A stretch of 61,934 bases of DNA from an uncultured Chitinophagaceae bacterium (GCA_903895845.1 CAITVK010000113.1:1-61934), one strand, 5' to 3'; shown: positions 43,114 through 52,327, numbered from the stretch's first letter. Program-made: numbers and translations. The notes: generated by a model from the sequence alone, not told the origin.

Positions 43114-44091
43114 ATGCTTAATGTTGGCGTTTTTGGAGTAGGACACTTAGGGAAGTTTCACCTGAACAACTGGAAAGAGATAGCTGGTGTAAACATTGTT
43201 GGTTTCTTTGACCCTAATAATGAAGTAGCCAAAGAAGTTGCTGAGAAATATAATCTGAAACGTTTTCTGGACGAAGACAAGCTGCTGGATGCTTGTGACA
43301 TTGTAGATATTGTGGTTCCTACCGACCATCATTTTAGTATCTGCATGCGCGCCCTTAGAAAAGGGAAGCACGTATTTGTAGAAAAACCTTTGGCCAACAC
43401 CATGCAGGAAGCCAAAGACATTATGAATATGGCGCGCGAAGCAAATGTGAAGGTACAAGTGGGGCATGTAGAGCGCTTTAACCCCGCATTTCTGGCGTTG
43501 AAAGACGTGAACATAAAGCCTATGTTTATTGAAGTACATAGGCTGGCACAGTTTAATCCAAGAGGCACAGAAGTGAGTGTGATACTCGATCTGATGATAC
43601 ACGACATAGACATTGTGTTGAGCATTGTGAAAAGTGGCGTTAAGAATATCCATGCCAGCGGCGTTGCTGTAATGACAGATACGCCAGATATTGCCAACGT
43701 GCGCATTGAATTTAACAATGGCTGTGTGGCCAACCTAACCAGTAGCCGCATCAGTATGAAAAAGATGCGTAAAATCAGGTTGTTTCAAAAGGATGCGTAC
43801 ATAGGAATTGATTTTCTGGAAAAGAAAACGGAGATTATCAAGCTGAAAGAAGCAAAGGATACCAATGCTTTTTTCTTTGATCTGGAAACACCTAATGGCA
43901 CCAAAACAATATCTGTCTGCACGCCAGAAATACCAGAAACAAACGCAATAAAGATGGAACTGGAGGCATTTGTGGATAGTATCCTCAACAATAAAACGCC
44001 TGTAGTAAGCGAGATAGACGGATACCTTGCCATGGAAGTTGCCCATCAGATAATAGAAAAGATAAACAACACCAACAGACAGTCAAAATAG
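43114..44091 (+). CDS. Gfo/Idh/MocA-family NAD(P)-dependent oxidoreductase
   Basis: A 325-residue enzyme with an N-terminal Rossmann fold (VGVFGVGHLGKFHLNNW) and the family Lys-Pro motif GKHVFVEKPLANT near residue 95. VGHVERFNPAFLALK and LDLMIHDIDIVLSI follow, with the catalytic His region of the C-terminal domain. Members oxidise or reduce sugars, often nucleotide-activated ones. The precise substrate is not evident. Five bases later comes a sugar transferase gene, so a role in making or modifying the sugar transferred to a lipid carrier is a reasonable inference. Confidence 0.88.
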   Translation: MLNVGVFGVGHLGKFHLNNWKEIAGVNIVGFFDPNNEVAKEVAEKYNLKRFLDEDKLLDACDIVDIVVPTDHHFSICMRALRKGKHVFVEKPLANTMQEAKDIMNMAREANVKVQVGHVERFNPAFLALKDVNIKPMFIEVHRLAQFNPRGTEVSVILDLMIHDIDIVLSIVKSGVKNIHASGVAVMTDTPDIANVRIEFNNGCVANLTSSRISMKKMRKIRLFQKDAYIGIDFLEKKTEIIKLKEAKDTNAFFFDLETPNGTKTISVCTPEIPETNAIKMELEAFVDSILNNKTPVVSEIDGYLAMEVAHQIIEKINNTNRQSK

Positions 44092-44096
44092 TTATT

Positions 44097-44675
44097 ATGC
44101 TAAAACGCCTTGTTGATGTGGCGGTGGCATTTGTGGCTATCGTACTTTTATCTCCACTTTTTTTGGTGTTGTTCATCATCACGGCACTATCTACGGGCGG
44201 CACTATCCTATACAGGCAGGAAAGGATTGGGCACAAAGGCGTTCCATTTACAATGTATAAGCTGGTGAGCATGCGTGCCGATGCCGAAAAAGATGGCCCC
44301 CGCCTTTGGGTAGAAGGGGACAAAAGGCAAACTAAGTTGGGTGAGTTTATGCGGAAACATCGGTTTGATGAATTGCCACAACTATGGAATATCTTGAAAG
44401 GTGATATAAGCTTTGTGGGTTCTACCAGACCAGAAAGAAAGTTTTACATCGATCAGATTGTGAAGATTGCTCCCGAATATCTTTCTTTACTGGAGGTGAA
44501 ACCCGGTTTGGTCTCTATCGGCATTGTGGAGTATGGCTACGCATCCTCGGTGGAACAGATGATAGAACGAATGAGGTTTGATTTGCAATACCTGGATAAC
44601 CCCTCTCCTTTCAGGGATTTACACATACTGGGAAAGGCTTTCTGGCGAGTTGTGTTGGCGAAAGGGAAAAAATAA
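44097..44675 (+). CDS. Polyprenyl-phosphate sugar phosphotransferase
   Basis: A 192-residue short-form bacterial sugar transferase. It has one N-terminal membrane helix (VAVAFVAIVLLSPLFLVLFI), the catalytic-domain start YRQERIGHKGVPFTMYKLVS with MRADA, LGEFMRKHRFDELPQLWNIL, KGDISFVGSTRPERKFY and GLVSIGIVEYGYA. Such enzymes transfer a sugar-1-phosphate to undecaprenyl phosphate to start polysaccharide or glycan synthesis. The usual VGPRPE is here VGSTRPE, one residue longer, and the end of the protein diverges from capsule-type enzymes. It pairs with the upstream oxidoreductase, but no glycosyltransferase cluster is nearby. Confidence 0.88.
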   Translation: MLKRLVDVAVAFVAIVLLSPLFLVLFIITALSTGGTILYRQERIGHKGVPFTMYKLVSMRADAEKDGPRLWVEGDKRQTKLGEFMRKHRFDELPQLWNILKGDISFVGSTRPERKFYIDQIVKIAPEYLSLLEVKPGLVSIGIVEYGYASSVEQMIERMRFDLQYLDNPSPFRDLHILGKAFWRVVLAKGKK

Positions 44676-44685
44676 TAAAAAGAAT

Positions 44686-45081
44686 ATGATTAAATCAACA
44701 ATAGCACTATTCCTTGCTTTCTACTTTCTGGTGGGAAGCACCGTATTGCCATTGGGTGATTTCTCTTTGATAAGTGACCTTCCTGGCATGTACAAATCAT
44801 ACTGTGAAGTCACTGCCGAAAAGCCCGACTTCATAGATTTTGTTGGGGACTATGTGATGGGAGGAAAATACATTTTTGGTCATAACAAACACGATGCACC
44901 CGCTAAGTCGGATGGCTCTACCCAGTTTCAACATCAGGCAACATCTTTTTTATACTATACAGTTTCCAAATATCAATTGCAAGTGAAGCCTGTAATCATA
45001 CTGGTTAAACCTGCAATCCCAAGCTTATTATTATTTACAACTGATTATCAAAGCGAATCGCTCAGGCCACCGATTGCCTAA
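44686..45081 (+). CDS. Small exported protein upstream of a TonB receptor
   Basis: A 131-residue protein with a hydrophobic N-terminus (STIALFLAFYFLVGSTVLPL) that is either a signal peptide or an anchor. It then has DFSLISDLPGMYKSYCEVTA and a stretch with several His residues (FGHNKHDAPAK, TQFQHQAT). Small His-bearing exported proteins are sometimes encoded ahead of metal or heme receptors, and here a TonB receptor follows after 104 bases. I do not recognise the family. The ATG at 44686 is used. A longer frame from 44578 only overlaps the transferase gene. Confidence 0.6.
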   Translation: MIKSTIALFLAFYFLVGSTVLPLGDFSLISDLPGMYKSYCEVTAEKPDFIDFVGDYVMGGKYIFGHNKHDAPAKSDGSTQFQHQATSFLYYTVSKYQLQVKPVIILVKPAIPSLLLFTTDYQSESLRPPIA

Positions 45082-45185
45082 GTTTCTTCTATTACTTTAT
45101 TGGTACAATCAATTTTACAAACCGTTATTGCGGCTTTGCGCATATACTTTTATGGCAAAGCCAACAGAACAAAACTATTTATTTA

Positions 45186-47366
45186 ATGAAAATAATCTCA
45201 TTTATAGTGGGGATGCTGTTTACAATGGTATCCTTTTCGCAAAATACATTTAAAGCACTCGTTTATGACGCCAAAACAAAACTTCCGCTACTTGGTGCAA
45301 CAGGAAATATCCCCGACCTGAAGAAAGGAGCTAGTTCCGATTCTACAGGACTGCTTATCATCAACAATATTCCCAATGGCAGATATGAATTGGAAATAAC
45401 TGTTGTTGGTTATGCTAAGTTGGAGAAGACATTTAGTTTTCCTATCACGAAGGAGAGTCAGCCATTGGAAGTTTTTTTAGATGTAAAAACAGGGGAGTTG
45501 GCTGATGTAGAAGTACAGAGTACCCGAACGAATCAAAACATCAAAGACGTACCTACCCGAATTGAAGCTTTGCCATTGGAGGAGCTGGACGAAAAGGGAA
45601 CCATGCGCCCGGGCGACATCAAGATGCTTTTGGGAGAAAGCACCGGAATCACTGTTCAGCAAACATCAGCAGTGAGTGGCTCGGCAAACTTTCGTATTCA
45701 GGGATTGGATAGCAGGTACACCCAGTTGTTAAAAGATGGCATGCCTTTGTACCAGGGCTTTTCTGGGGGATTGAGCATTTTGCAAGTAACCCCATTAGAC
45801 CTAAAACAAGTGGAGTTTATCAAGGGTTCGGCCTCTACCCTTTTTGGGGGCGGTGCGATTGCCGGGTTAGTCAATTTGATTAGTAAAACGCCTACTAAAG
45901 ACCCAGAGTTGACCTTTTTATTGAATGGCAACAGTGCAAAAGGTACCGATGCAAGTGGCTTCTATTCGCAGAAATGGAAACATATTGGTACTACCATCTT
46001 TGGTGGCTATAATTATAATGGCGCTTATGACCCTTCCAATCAAGGCTTCTCTGCTATCCCCAAAACAAATCGTTTTACCTTGAATCCAAAAGTATTTCTA
46101 TATCTTGATGACAAGAATACAGGATGGTTTGGCATAAATACAACTTACGAAAATCGTTTTGGTGGCGATATGAACGTAATTGATGGAAAGGGGGATAGCA
46201 CACACCAATATTTTGAAAGAAATGAATCATACAGGATGTCTAGCCAGCTATCTTTTACGCATAAAATAGATGCACAAAGTCAACTGAATTTCAAGAATAC
46301 CATTGGGTACTTTGACCGTAACCTTTCCGAACCGGGTTCTGTTTTTGCGGGCAAAGAGTTGTCCTCTTTTAGTGAGGTCAATTATGTCTCCCATCGCAAA
46401 CAATTGGATTGGGTTGCAGGTGCCAATTTTATAACAGATCATTTCACTACCTCCATTCCATTAAATAAATACAACTACACACTCACCACGGTAGGCATCT
46501 TTGTACAGAACACGTTTAAGGCGTCTAAATGGTTCTCTTTGGAAAGCGGATTGAGAGCAGATTACAATACCCCTGCTCCTGATAGCAAACCCAATGGCAC
46601 TTTTATATTGCCGAGAGTAAATGGTTTGTTTAAACTAAATGAGCATTGGACAAGTAGAATTGGTGGTGGATTAGGGTACAAAATGCCTTCTTTATTTAAC
46701 GACCAGAGCGAAGAAAAGGGGTACCAAAACATCACTCCATTGTCTGTTGGTAACATTAAGGCAGAGCAATCACTTGGGGGCAATGCGGACATCAACTATC
46801 GAAAAGCAATAGGCGATGTGTTCTTTAATCTCAATCAACTTTTCTTTTATACACATGTAAACGATCCACTCATTTTAAAAAACAATACATTTATAAATGC
46901 ACCTGGCAACCTGACTTCACAAGGAGCTGAAACGAATGTGAGATTGAGTATTGATGAATTGAACATCTATTTTGGTTATACATATACAGATACCAAACAA
47001 CATTTTGGCGGACACACAACTACACAACCACTCACCGCAAAGACGCGTCTGAGCTTTGATGCGACTTATGAGATAGAAGATTATTTCAGGGCAGGTATAG
47101 AGGCATTCTATACTGGAGAACAACTATTGGATAATGGCACAACAGGTAAAGGCTTTGTAACTTTTGGTTTTCTGGTTCAAAAGATGTGGAAGTCTTTTGA
47201 TGTATTTATAAACGCTGAGAACATGACAGACCAACGACAATCACGCTGGGGAAATATCTATTCAGGCACAATCACTAAGCCCGTTTTCAAGGATATCTAT
47301 ACGCCGATAGAAGGTGCAGTCATCAATCTGGGCGTTAAGATAAAATTGAGTGCAGACAATGATTGA
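45186..47366 (+). CDS. TonB-dependent receptor with N-terminal carboxypeptidase-like domain
   Basis: A 726-residue outer membrane receptor. Signal peptide (KIISFIVGMLFTMVSFSQ), then a CarboxypepD_reg-like beta-sandwich at about 20-105 (TFKALVYDAKTKLPLLGATG, RYELEITVVGYAKLEKTF). The plug follows with TRIEALPLEELDEKGTMRPG, FRIQGLDSRYTQLLKDGMPL and VEFIKGSASTLFGGGAIAGL, then a 22-strand-type barrel. This domain order is typical of Bacteroidota receptors for iron complexes, heme, copper or other small ligands. There is no SusD-like partner, so it is not a SusC polysaccharide system. The ligand is unknown. The small His-bearing exported protein upstream may belong with it. Confidence 0.88.
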   Translation: MKIISFIVGMLFTMVSFSQNTFKALVYDAKTKLPLLGATGNIPDLKKGASSDSTGLLIINNIPNGRYELEITVVGYAKLEKTFSFPITKESQPLEVFLDVKTGELADVEVQSTRTNQNIKDVPTRIEALPLEELDEKGTMRPGDIKMLLGESTGITVQQTSAVSGSANFRIQGLDSRYTQLLKDGMPLYQGFSGGLSILQVTPLDLKQVEFIKGSASTLFGGGAIAGLVNLISKTPTKDPELTFLLNGNSAKGTDASGFYSQKWKHIGTTIFGGYNYNGAYDPSNQGFSAIPKTNRFTLNPKVFLYLDDKNTGWFGINTTYENRFGGDMNVIDGKGDSTHQYFERNESYRMSSQLSFTHKIDAQSQLNFKNTIGYFDRNLSEPGSVFAGKELSSFSEVNYVSHRKQLDWVAGANFITDHFTTSIPLNKYNYTLTTVGIFVQNTFKASKWFSLESGLRADYNTPAPDSKPNGTFILPRVNGLFKLNEHWTSRIGGGLGYKMPSLFNDQSEEKGYQNITPLSVGNIKAEQSLGGNADINYRKAIGDVFFNLNQLFFYTHVNDPLILKNNTFINAPGNLTSQGAETNVRLSIDELNIYFGYTYTDTKQHFGGHTTTQPLTAKTRLSFDATYEIEDYFRAGIEAFYTGEQLLDNGTTGKGFVTFGFLVQKMWKSFDVFINAENMTDQRQSRWGNIYSGTITKPVFKDIYTPIEGAVINLGVKIKLSADND

Positions 47367-47407
47367 CGCTGACTGTTGTAAACGATGCGTGTGCAACTGA
47401 TAAACAA

Positions 47408-47461
47408 ATAGCGACTACTACAGATGATTCTATTATCATAAATAGTAGTCGCTATATTTTA
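47408..47461 (+). terminator. Intrinsic terminator after the TonB receptor
   Basis: ATAGCGACTACTA (47408-47420) pairs with TAGTAGTCGCTAT (47443-47455), followed by ATTTTA. The 13-bp stem and 22-base loop start about 42 bases after the stop. Confidence 0.75.
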
Positions 47462-47531
47462 TGCTGGTTGTATCTCAAATCAGCCAAAGTATTCGTTAAT
47501 TGGAGTTCCTTATGGTGCTTAGAAATTGTCG

Positions 47532-48305
47532 TTAGCCTTTGCCAGCTTCAATCATACGCATTTGTTTGGCATCCTGCAAGAAATCTGAAGCGAAGATGAA
47601 CTTATTCAGTAACTCATTATCACTAAAAATAATTTCTTTGTTACTGCCTTCCCATTGTTTTTTCCCTTTATGGACATAGACAATGTTATCGCCAATTTCC
47701 ATTACACTATTCATGTCGTGGGTAACAACAATTGTGGTAATATTATATTCTGTGGTAATTTCCTTAATCAATTTATCAATCAGCAAAGAGGTTTGAGGAT
47801 CAAGTCCCGAGTTGGGCTCATCGCAAAATAGATATTTAGGATTCAACACAATCGCCCTTGCAATACCAACTCTTTTCTTCATCCCTCCACTCAATTCAGC
47901 AGGGAATTTCTTGTTGGAGCCTACGAGGTTTACTTTCTCCAGCACTTCATTTACGCGTTTCTTCTTTTCCACTTGGGTTTGTTTAGTAAACATATCCAAG
48001 GGGAACAGAATATTTTGTTCCACCGTCATACTATCAAATAAAGCCGAGCCTTGAAACAGCATTCCTATTTGTCTGCGAAGTGCTTTCCGTTCATCATCCG
48101 TCATTTCGATAATACTCTTTCCATCAAAAACAATCTCCCCACTGTCCGGTTGAAACAGGCCTATCATACATTTTGTCAATACTGTTTTACCACTACCACT
48201 TGCACCAATAATCAGGTTGCATTTGCCAGTTTCCATCACAGCAGATATGTCGTCGAGTACTACCCGACCATCAAATGACTTTTGTATGTTGCGAATTTCA
48301 ATCAT
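47532..48305 (-). CDS. ABC transporter ATPase, MlaF-like
   Basis: A 257-residue ATP-binding subunit. Walker A GASGSGKTVLTKCM, Q-loop LFQGSALFDSMTV, signature AELSGGMKKRVGIARAI, Walker B YLFCDEPNSGLDPQT and the switch His in VVTHDMNSV are all intact. The signature LSGGMKKR and the SALFDSMTV loop are characteristic of MlaF, the ATPase of the MCE-type system that moves phospholipids between membranes. The permease (MlaE) and MCE subunits are not beside it. Its upstream neighbour on the same strand is lysA, nine bases away, so it is probably cotranscribed with an unrelated gene. Confidence 0.88.
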   Translation of the reverse strand: MIEIRNIQKSFDGRVVLDDISAVMETGKCNLIIGASGSGKTVLTKCMIGLFQPDSGEIVFDGKSIIEMTDDERKALRRQIGMLFQGSALFDSMTVEQNILFPLDMFTKQTQVEKKKRVNEVLEKVNLVGSNKKFPAELSGGMKKRVGIARAIVLNPKYLFCDEPNSGLDPQTSLLIDKLIKEITTEYNITTIVVTHDMNSVMEIGDNIVYVHKGKKQWEGSNKEIIFSDNELLNKFIFASDFLQDAKQMRMIEAGKG

Positions 48306-48314
48306 AGCGCTAAA

Positions 48315-49523
48315 CTAAAGTACTTCTATCTGATTTTTCAATAAATCTTCAAAAACATCCCTTCTTCTTATCAAATGAAACTGATCATCCTTCACCAAAA
48401 TCTCTGCAGGCTTGTAACGACTATTAAAATTGCTACTCATTTCAAATCCGTAAGCGCCCGCATTGGCAAAAACAAGGTAGTCGCCTTCCCGCACCTCATT
48501 CAGTTTTCTGTCCCAGGCAAACGTATCTGTCTCACAAATATTTCCCACAACGGCATAGTGTTTTTCTTCGCCATCAGGATTACTGATGTTGGCAATGTTG
48601 TGGTGTGCATCGTAAAACATTGGGCGGATCAAATGGTTGAAACCACTATTTACACTTACAAAATGGATAGCTTTTGTTTCTTTCAAAACATTTACTTGCG
48701 TAATTAGGTAACCAGCCCCACTTACCAGATATTTTCCTGGTTCAAACCAAACCTGCAAAGGTTTTCCATTGGGGTTGGGATGATTGGCAAAAGCTTCACC
48801 CACTTTTTGTGCCAATAAGGTAATGTCTGTTTCATGATCGCCTTTTTTGTAAGGTACTTTAAAGCCACCGCCCAAATCAATAAACTCAAGTTCTCCCAAT
48901 AAGGGTATGACATCAAACAACACTTCAATCCCTTTTATAAATACTTCCACATCCTTTATCTCACTGCCTGTATGGATGTGTAGCCCTTGTATAAAAATAT
49001 TGTTCTCCTTGATGATAGCAAGTAATTCTTCGATCTGATCAATCGGAATACCAAATTTGCTTTTATCATGTCCGGTAGATATTTTCAAGTTGCCTCCCGC
49101 CATGATGTTAGGTCGTAAACGTACGCCAACAGGATAGCTATGTCCATATTTCTCACCAAACTTTTTAAGGTTAGAAAGACTGTCGATATTAATGTGGACT
49201 CCCAAGCTTTGTGCTTCTTCTATTTCGTCGAAGCCAATACCGTTACTGGTGTAAAGGACTCTCTCTGGTGGAAAGCCAGCATGTAGCGCCAATTTTACTT
49301 CGTTGATGGAACTACAATCCACATTCGAACCTAATTGTAAGAAATGTTTAAGAACATTGATATTGGTCAAGGCTTTACAAGCATAAAAAATCTTCACATC
49401 TTGTCCGGCAAAGGCAGTTGTCAGGTTATTATACTGTTGAGCCATTTTTTCGGCATGATAAACATATACAGGTGTGCCAAACTGTTGTGCAATACTTGTA
49501 AGCTGTTGATTTGTTAACGTCAT
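48315..49523 (-). CDS. lysA: Diaminopimelate decarboxylase
   Basis: A 402-residue PLP enzyme that decarboxylates meso-diaminopimelate to lysine. It has the TIM-barrel and beta-domain layout of fold-type III decarboxylases: PLP Lys50 in FYACKALTN, the phosphate-binding GGGFKVPY, HTGSEI with the PLP-stacking His, EPGKYLVSGAG, and the second-subunit Cys in NICETDTFAWDR (usually CESSD or CETGD). The length is normal. Nine bases separate it from the downstream MlaF-like gene. Confidence 0.94.
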   Translation of the reverse strand: MTLTNQQLTSIAQQFGTPVYVYHAEKMAQQYNNLTTAFAGQDVKIFYACKALTNINVLKHFLQLGSNVDCSSINEVKLALHAGFPPERVLYTSNGIGFDEIEEAQSLGVHINIDSLSNLKKFGEKYGHSYPVGVRLRPNIMAGGNLKISTGHDKSKFGIPIDQIEELLAIIKENNIFIQGLHIHTGSEIKDVEVFIKGIEVLFDVIPLLGELEFIDLGGGFKVPYKKGDHETDITLLAQKVGEAFANHPNPNGKPLQVWFEPGKYLVSGAGYLITQVNVLKETKAIHFVSVNSGFNHLIRPMFYDAHHNIANISNPDGEEKHYAVVGNICETDTFAWDRKLNEVREGDYLVFANAGAYGFEMSSNFNSRYKPAEILVKDDQFHLIRRRDVFEDLLKNQIEVL

Positions 49524-49578
49524 TCTTCTAATAATAATTGTAGGGAAATGTGTGTAAACCTGTCAGGTTTAATCGTTT

Positions 49579-50253
49579 TTATTCGGTTGTATCTAGCGCC
49601 CCGTCCTTATTTACCACAATGTTGGAGGGTTGTTCGTCCTCATTAAGTGGCTGTTTTGCAGAAGCAAAATCTTCTGGCATTACAATAGTGCCTTGTGTAA
49701 ATTGCTCGGCCAGCACTTCTTTTATTTTAGGTAAATCATCGGCAGAATTAATGCCGAAGTAGTCCATAAAGTTCTTGGAAGTCGTGTACAAAAGTGGATG
49801 TCCTGGAAGCTTTTCATTACGTCCAGAAATTAGTATGAGTTCTTTTTCCAATAGTTTCTGAACGCTGTAATCACTATTCACGCCACGGATGCTTTCTATT
49901 TCTCCCTTGGTAATCGGTTGTTTGTAAGCGATGATTGCCAGAGTTTCCAATGCGGCATTCGATAAACGTTTCAAGAACTTGTCGCCATTCAACTGTGCAA
50001 CAGTCTTGTGGAAGTTGGGTTTGGTAAGGAACTGCAATCCGCCGCCGCTCTCTTTTATTTCAAAAGGATAAAACTCCGAGCTGTATTTCTCCTTGATGCC
50101 GCCGATGCAGGTTTCCACTTGCTCAAACGAAACCCGTTGCTCCATAAAACCAAATGCATTGTTTATCAATTCCACAATCTCCAAAGCCGTCAATGGCTTG
50201 TCGCTTGCAAAAATGAGTACTTCAATGTGTGGTATTATTTCGCTTAACTCCAT
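49579..50253 (-). CDS. scpB: Segregation and condensation protein B
   Basis: A 224-residue subunit of the SMC-ScpAB condensin complex, which acts in chromosome compaction and segregation. Two winged-helix domains are visible. The first is in HIEVLIFASDKPLTALEIVE and the following 70 residues. The second is in NAALETLAIIAYKQPITKGE with IESIRGVNSDYSVQKLLEKE, the most conserved part of the family. LISGRNEKLPGHPLLYTTSK follows. A low-complexity acidic tail ends the protein. No scpA lies beside it. A CACAAAG-type repeat and atpG are upstream. Confidence 0.94.
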   Translation of the reverse strand: MELSEIIPHIEVLIFASDKPLTALEIVELINNAFGFMEQRVSFEQVETCIGGIKEKYSSEFYPFEIKESGGGLQFLTKPNFHKTVAQLNGDKFLKRLSNAALETLAIIAYKQPITKGEIESIRGVNSDYSVQKLLEKELILISGRNEKLPGHPLLYTTSKNFMDYFGINSADDLPKIKEVLAEQFTQGTIVMPEDFASAKQPLNEDEQPSNIVVNKDGALDTTE

Positions 50254-50269
50254 TTGTATCTAAATATAA

Positions 50270-50372
50270 TCGCCACAAAGACCCAAAGGCAGAAAGTAGC
50301 ACAAAGAGTTGGTTAGATTTCTTTTTTCTTAGTGCTCCTTTGAGGCTTAGTGCCTTTGTGGCGAAACTGTGT
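50270..50372. repeat. CACAAAG-type inverted repeat
   Basis: CGCCACAAAGACCCAAAGGC (50271-50290) at the left and TGCCTTTGTGGCG (50351-50363) at the right are inverses, with AGTGCTCCTTTGAGGCT between. It resembles the remnant at 7540-7562 and looks like a dispersed intergenic repeat between scpB and atpG. Confidence 0.7.
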
Positions 50373-50384
50373 AGAAAGGGAATA

Positions 50385-51266
50385 TTATCCTTCCAATGCT
50401 GCTGCACCGCTCACAATTTCTGTAAGCTCGGTTGTGATGGCTGCTTGTCTTGCCCTGTTGTAGCTTAGTTTCAAGCTCTTCAACAATTCGTTTGCATTTT
50501 CGCTCGCCTTGTCCATTGCTGTCATTCTAGCACCGTGTTCGCTAGCGTTTCCATCCAATACAGCTTTATATAGTTGTGTGTTCAATATCTTCGGCATCAA
50601 CTCAGCAATCAAAACATCTTGTGCAGGCTCAAATATAAAGTCGGCCTTCTTGGCACCTGCCTTACTAGTTACTTTTGGAATAGGCAAAAATTGTTCTGCC
50701 TTAAATTGTTGGGTAGCTGCATTCTTAAATTCACTATAAATTAATTCTACTGCATCAAATTCTTTGTTTTCAAATGCTTTCATGGCAGCTACTGCAGCCG
50801 CTTGCACGTTTTCAAAGTTCAGGTGCAAGTAAATATCTTTAAATGTAGCATCTGTATTATAGCCAGACTTAGTTAAACTCTCCCAGCCTTTCTTACCAAT
50901 ATTCCAAACGGCAACATTACCTTTTGCAAACTGGCTGCTATATTTTTCTTCAACTACAGCTTTAGCTTGTTTTACAATGTTGGCATTGTATGCGCCACAC
51001 AATCCCCTGTCGCTGGTAATCACTATCAACAACACTTTTTCAACTGCTCTTTCTTCCGCTAGTTTCATCTCCACATTTCCATCTGCATTACTCACGATAT
51101 TGCTTAACATCTCCTGCAACTTTTGTGAGTAAGGCCTCATTTGTAGAATGGCATCTTGTGCTTTACGAAGTTTTGCAGCACTCACCATCTTCATAGCTTT
51201 AGTGATTTGCTGTGTACTCTGAACACTCTTTATCCTGTTGCGTACTTCTTTTAATTGAGCTCCCAT
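50385..51266 (-). CDS. atpG: ATP synthase F1 gamma subunit
   Basis: A 293-residue central stalk subunit that couples rotation in F0 to catalysis in F1. The N-terminal helix QLKEVRNRIKSVQSTQQITK with AMKMVSAAKLRKAQ and the C-terminal helix MTAMDKASENANELLKSLKL with YNRARQAAITTELTEIVSGA are strongly conserved. VLLIVITSDRGLCGAYNANI marks the Rossmann-like domain. The gene is usually just after atpA. Here it stands alone, with its own promoter box (51335-51342) and unrelated neighbours. Confidence 0.96.
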   Translation of the reverse strand: MGAQLKEVRNRIKSVQSTQQITKAMKMVSAAKLRKAQDAILQMRPYSQKLQEMLSNIVSNADGNVEMKLAEERAVEKVLLIVITSDRGLCGAYNANIVKQAKAVVEEKYSSQFAKGNVAVWNIGKKGWESLTKSGYNTDATFKDIYLHLNFENVQAAAVAAMKAFENKEFDAVELIYSEFKNAATQQFKAEQFLPIPKVTSKAGAKKADFIFEPAQDVLIAELMPKILNTQLYKAVLDGNASEHGARMTAMDKASENANELLKSLKLSYNRARQAAITTELTEIVSGAAALEG

Positions 51267-51334
51267 TGTTTTTTATTTCGTATTTGTTTAACCAGAACCG
51301 AACGTTTCTCGGACGAACCTATCCCATTCGGTCG

Positions 51335-51342
51335 GCAAAAGT
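51335..51342 (-). promoter_or_regulatory. -7 box TACTTTTG for atpG
   Basis: On the minus strand it fits TAnnTTTG, about 70 bases before the atpG ATG. The leader between them can form a stem ACCGAA/TTCGGT. In the rest of the 51267-51665 gap I see only unremarkable sequence. Confidence 0.55.
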
Positions 51343-51665
51343 AACTGAAATGCTTTATAAGTTTAAATCCTTTTTTTAGTCAGTAATCTGCTATTGCCTA
51401 TCAGTTATTCTATCTAAAACAAATTTATTTTATGCCATCATTGCATCTAAGATGACTGCAATTTTAAAATCGTACAACCTTTTTTAGAAAGAGTGCTACA
51501 GGGGTTTGGTTATTTGCCATAGTTGATGGTCACGGTCTGGAGAAGGGGGGTAGTATGTAGAAACCGACGATTGAGTGAGTAATGATCGTTCATACCTATC
51601 AAGGCAACTAAACACAACTATTCTTTGCATTTCATTTCTTGTTGGGTTCTAAAAACTACCTCTAA

Positions 51666-52286
51666 TCACTCATAACTAAGCACCAATGGATACCGGGTTG
51701 CCACTCTTCTGTTGTAAAATGAGGCAACCATATAACCAATGCCGCATCCTAAAAATGCACCCACAACAATATCCAATGGATAATGCACGCCCACATACAC
51801 TTGTCCGTAAGCAATAGTTCCTGCCCACACAAACAGAATCCAGCGATATTTAGTGATATATGGCTTTAATGTTTGTGTGACAAACATGGCAAACCCAAAA
51901 TGATTGGTGGCATGAGACGAGGTAAAACTGTATCCCCCCGAACAATAGTTCAACAAGAGCCGCACTTTGAACTCCATCTCTGGATCTGCACATGGGCGAA
52001 GCCGCATGAAGTAGTTTTTGAAGAATGTACTGCTAATTTGATCCGACAAGAGGATATTGAATAAAACAAATGCCACCCATGGCCAGGCACGCTTGCCAAA
52101 GTTGAGGAACATAAACGCCAGAAAGAAAACATATAAAGGAACCCAAGTATTGGCTTCCCGCCACCAAGGATAGATGGCATCCAACCAAGGAGTTGTGAGG
52201 GTATTATTAATGAGTAAGAATAGTTTTTTGTCGGCCTGAATCAGCCATTCTACTATTGGTGGTATATTCTTGAACAACAACTGCAT
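51666..52286 (-). CDS. PAP2-family membrane phosphatase with variant third motif
   Basis: A 206-residue membrane protein. Motif 1 is KNYFMRLRPC, motif 2 is SFTSSHATNHFGF (SSH in place of SGH), and motif 3 is GQVYVGVHYPLD, where the usual Ser-Arg before the YVGVHYPLD is Gly-Gln. The catalytic His and Asp remain, but the phosphate-binding Arg of motif 3 is missing, so activity may be changed. About six membrane segments are present. The longer frame starts with TTG. The ATG at 52286 is used. It follows the coiled-coil gene by about 40 bases and may be cotranscribed. Confidence 0.85.
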   Translation of the reverse strand: MQLLFKNIPPIVEWLIQADKKLFLLINNTLTTPWLDAIYPWWREANTWVPLYVFFLAFMFLNFGKRAWPWVAFVLFNILLSDQISSTFFKNYFMRLRPCADPEMEFKVRLLLNYCSGGYSFTSSHATNHFGFAMFVTQTLKPYITKYRWILFVWAGTIAYGQVYVGVHYPLDIVVGAFLGCGIGYMVASFYNRRVATRYPLVLSYE

Positions 52287-52327
52287 TCGGTAAAGATAAT
52301 AGCTGTCTCGAAACAAGCCACAATTTG

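Noticed and set aside
44578-44685. N-terminal extension of the small exported protein
   Set aside because: It overlaps the sugar transferase gene in another frame, and the hydrophobic signal begins at the ATG at 44686.
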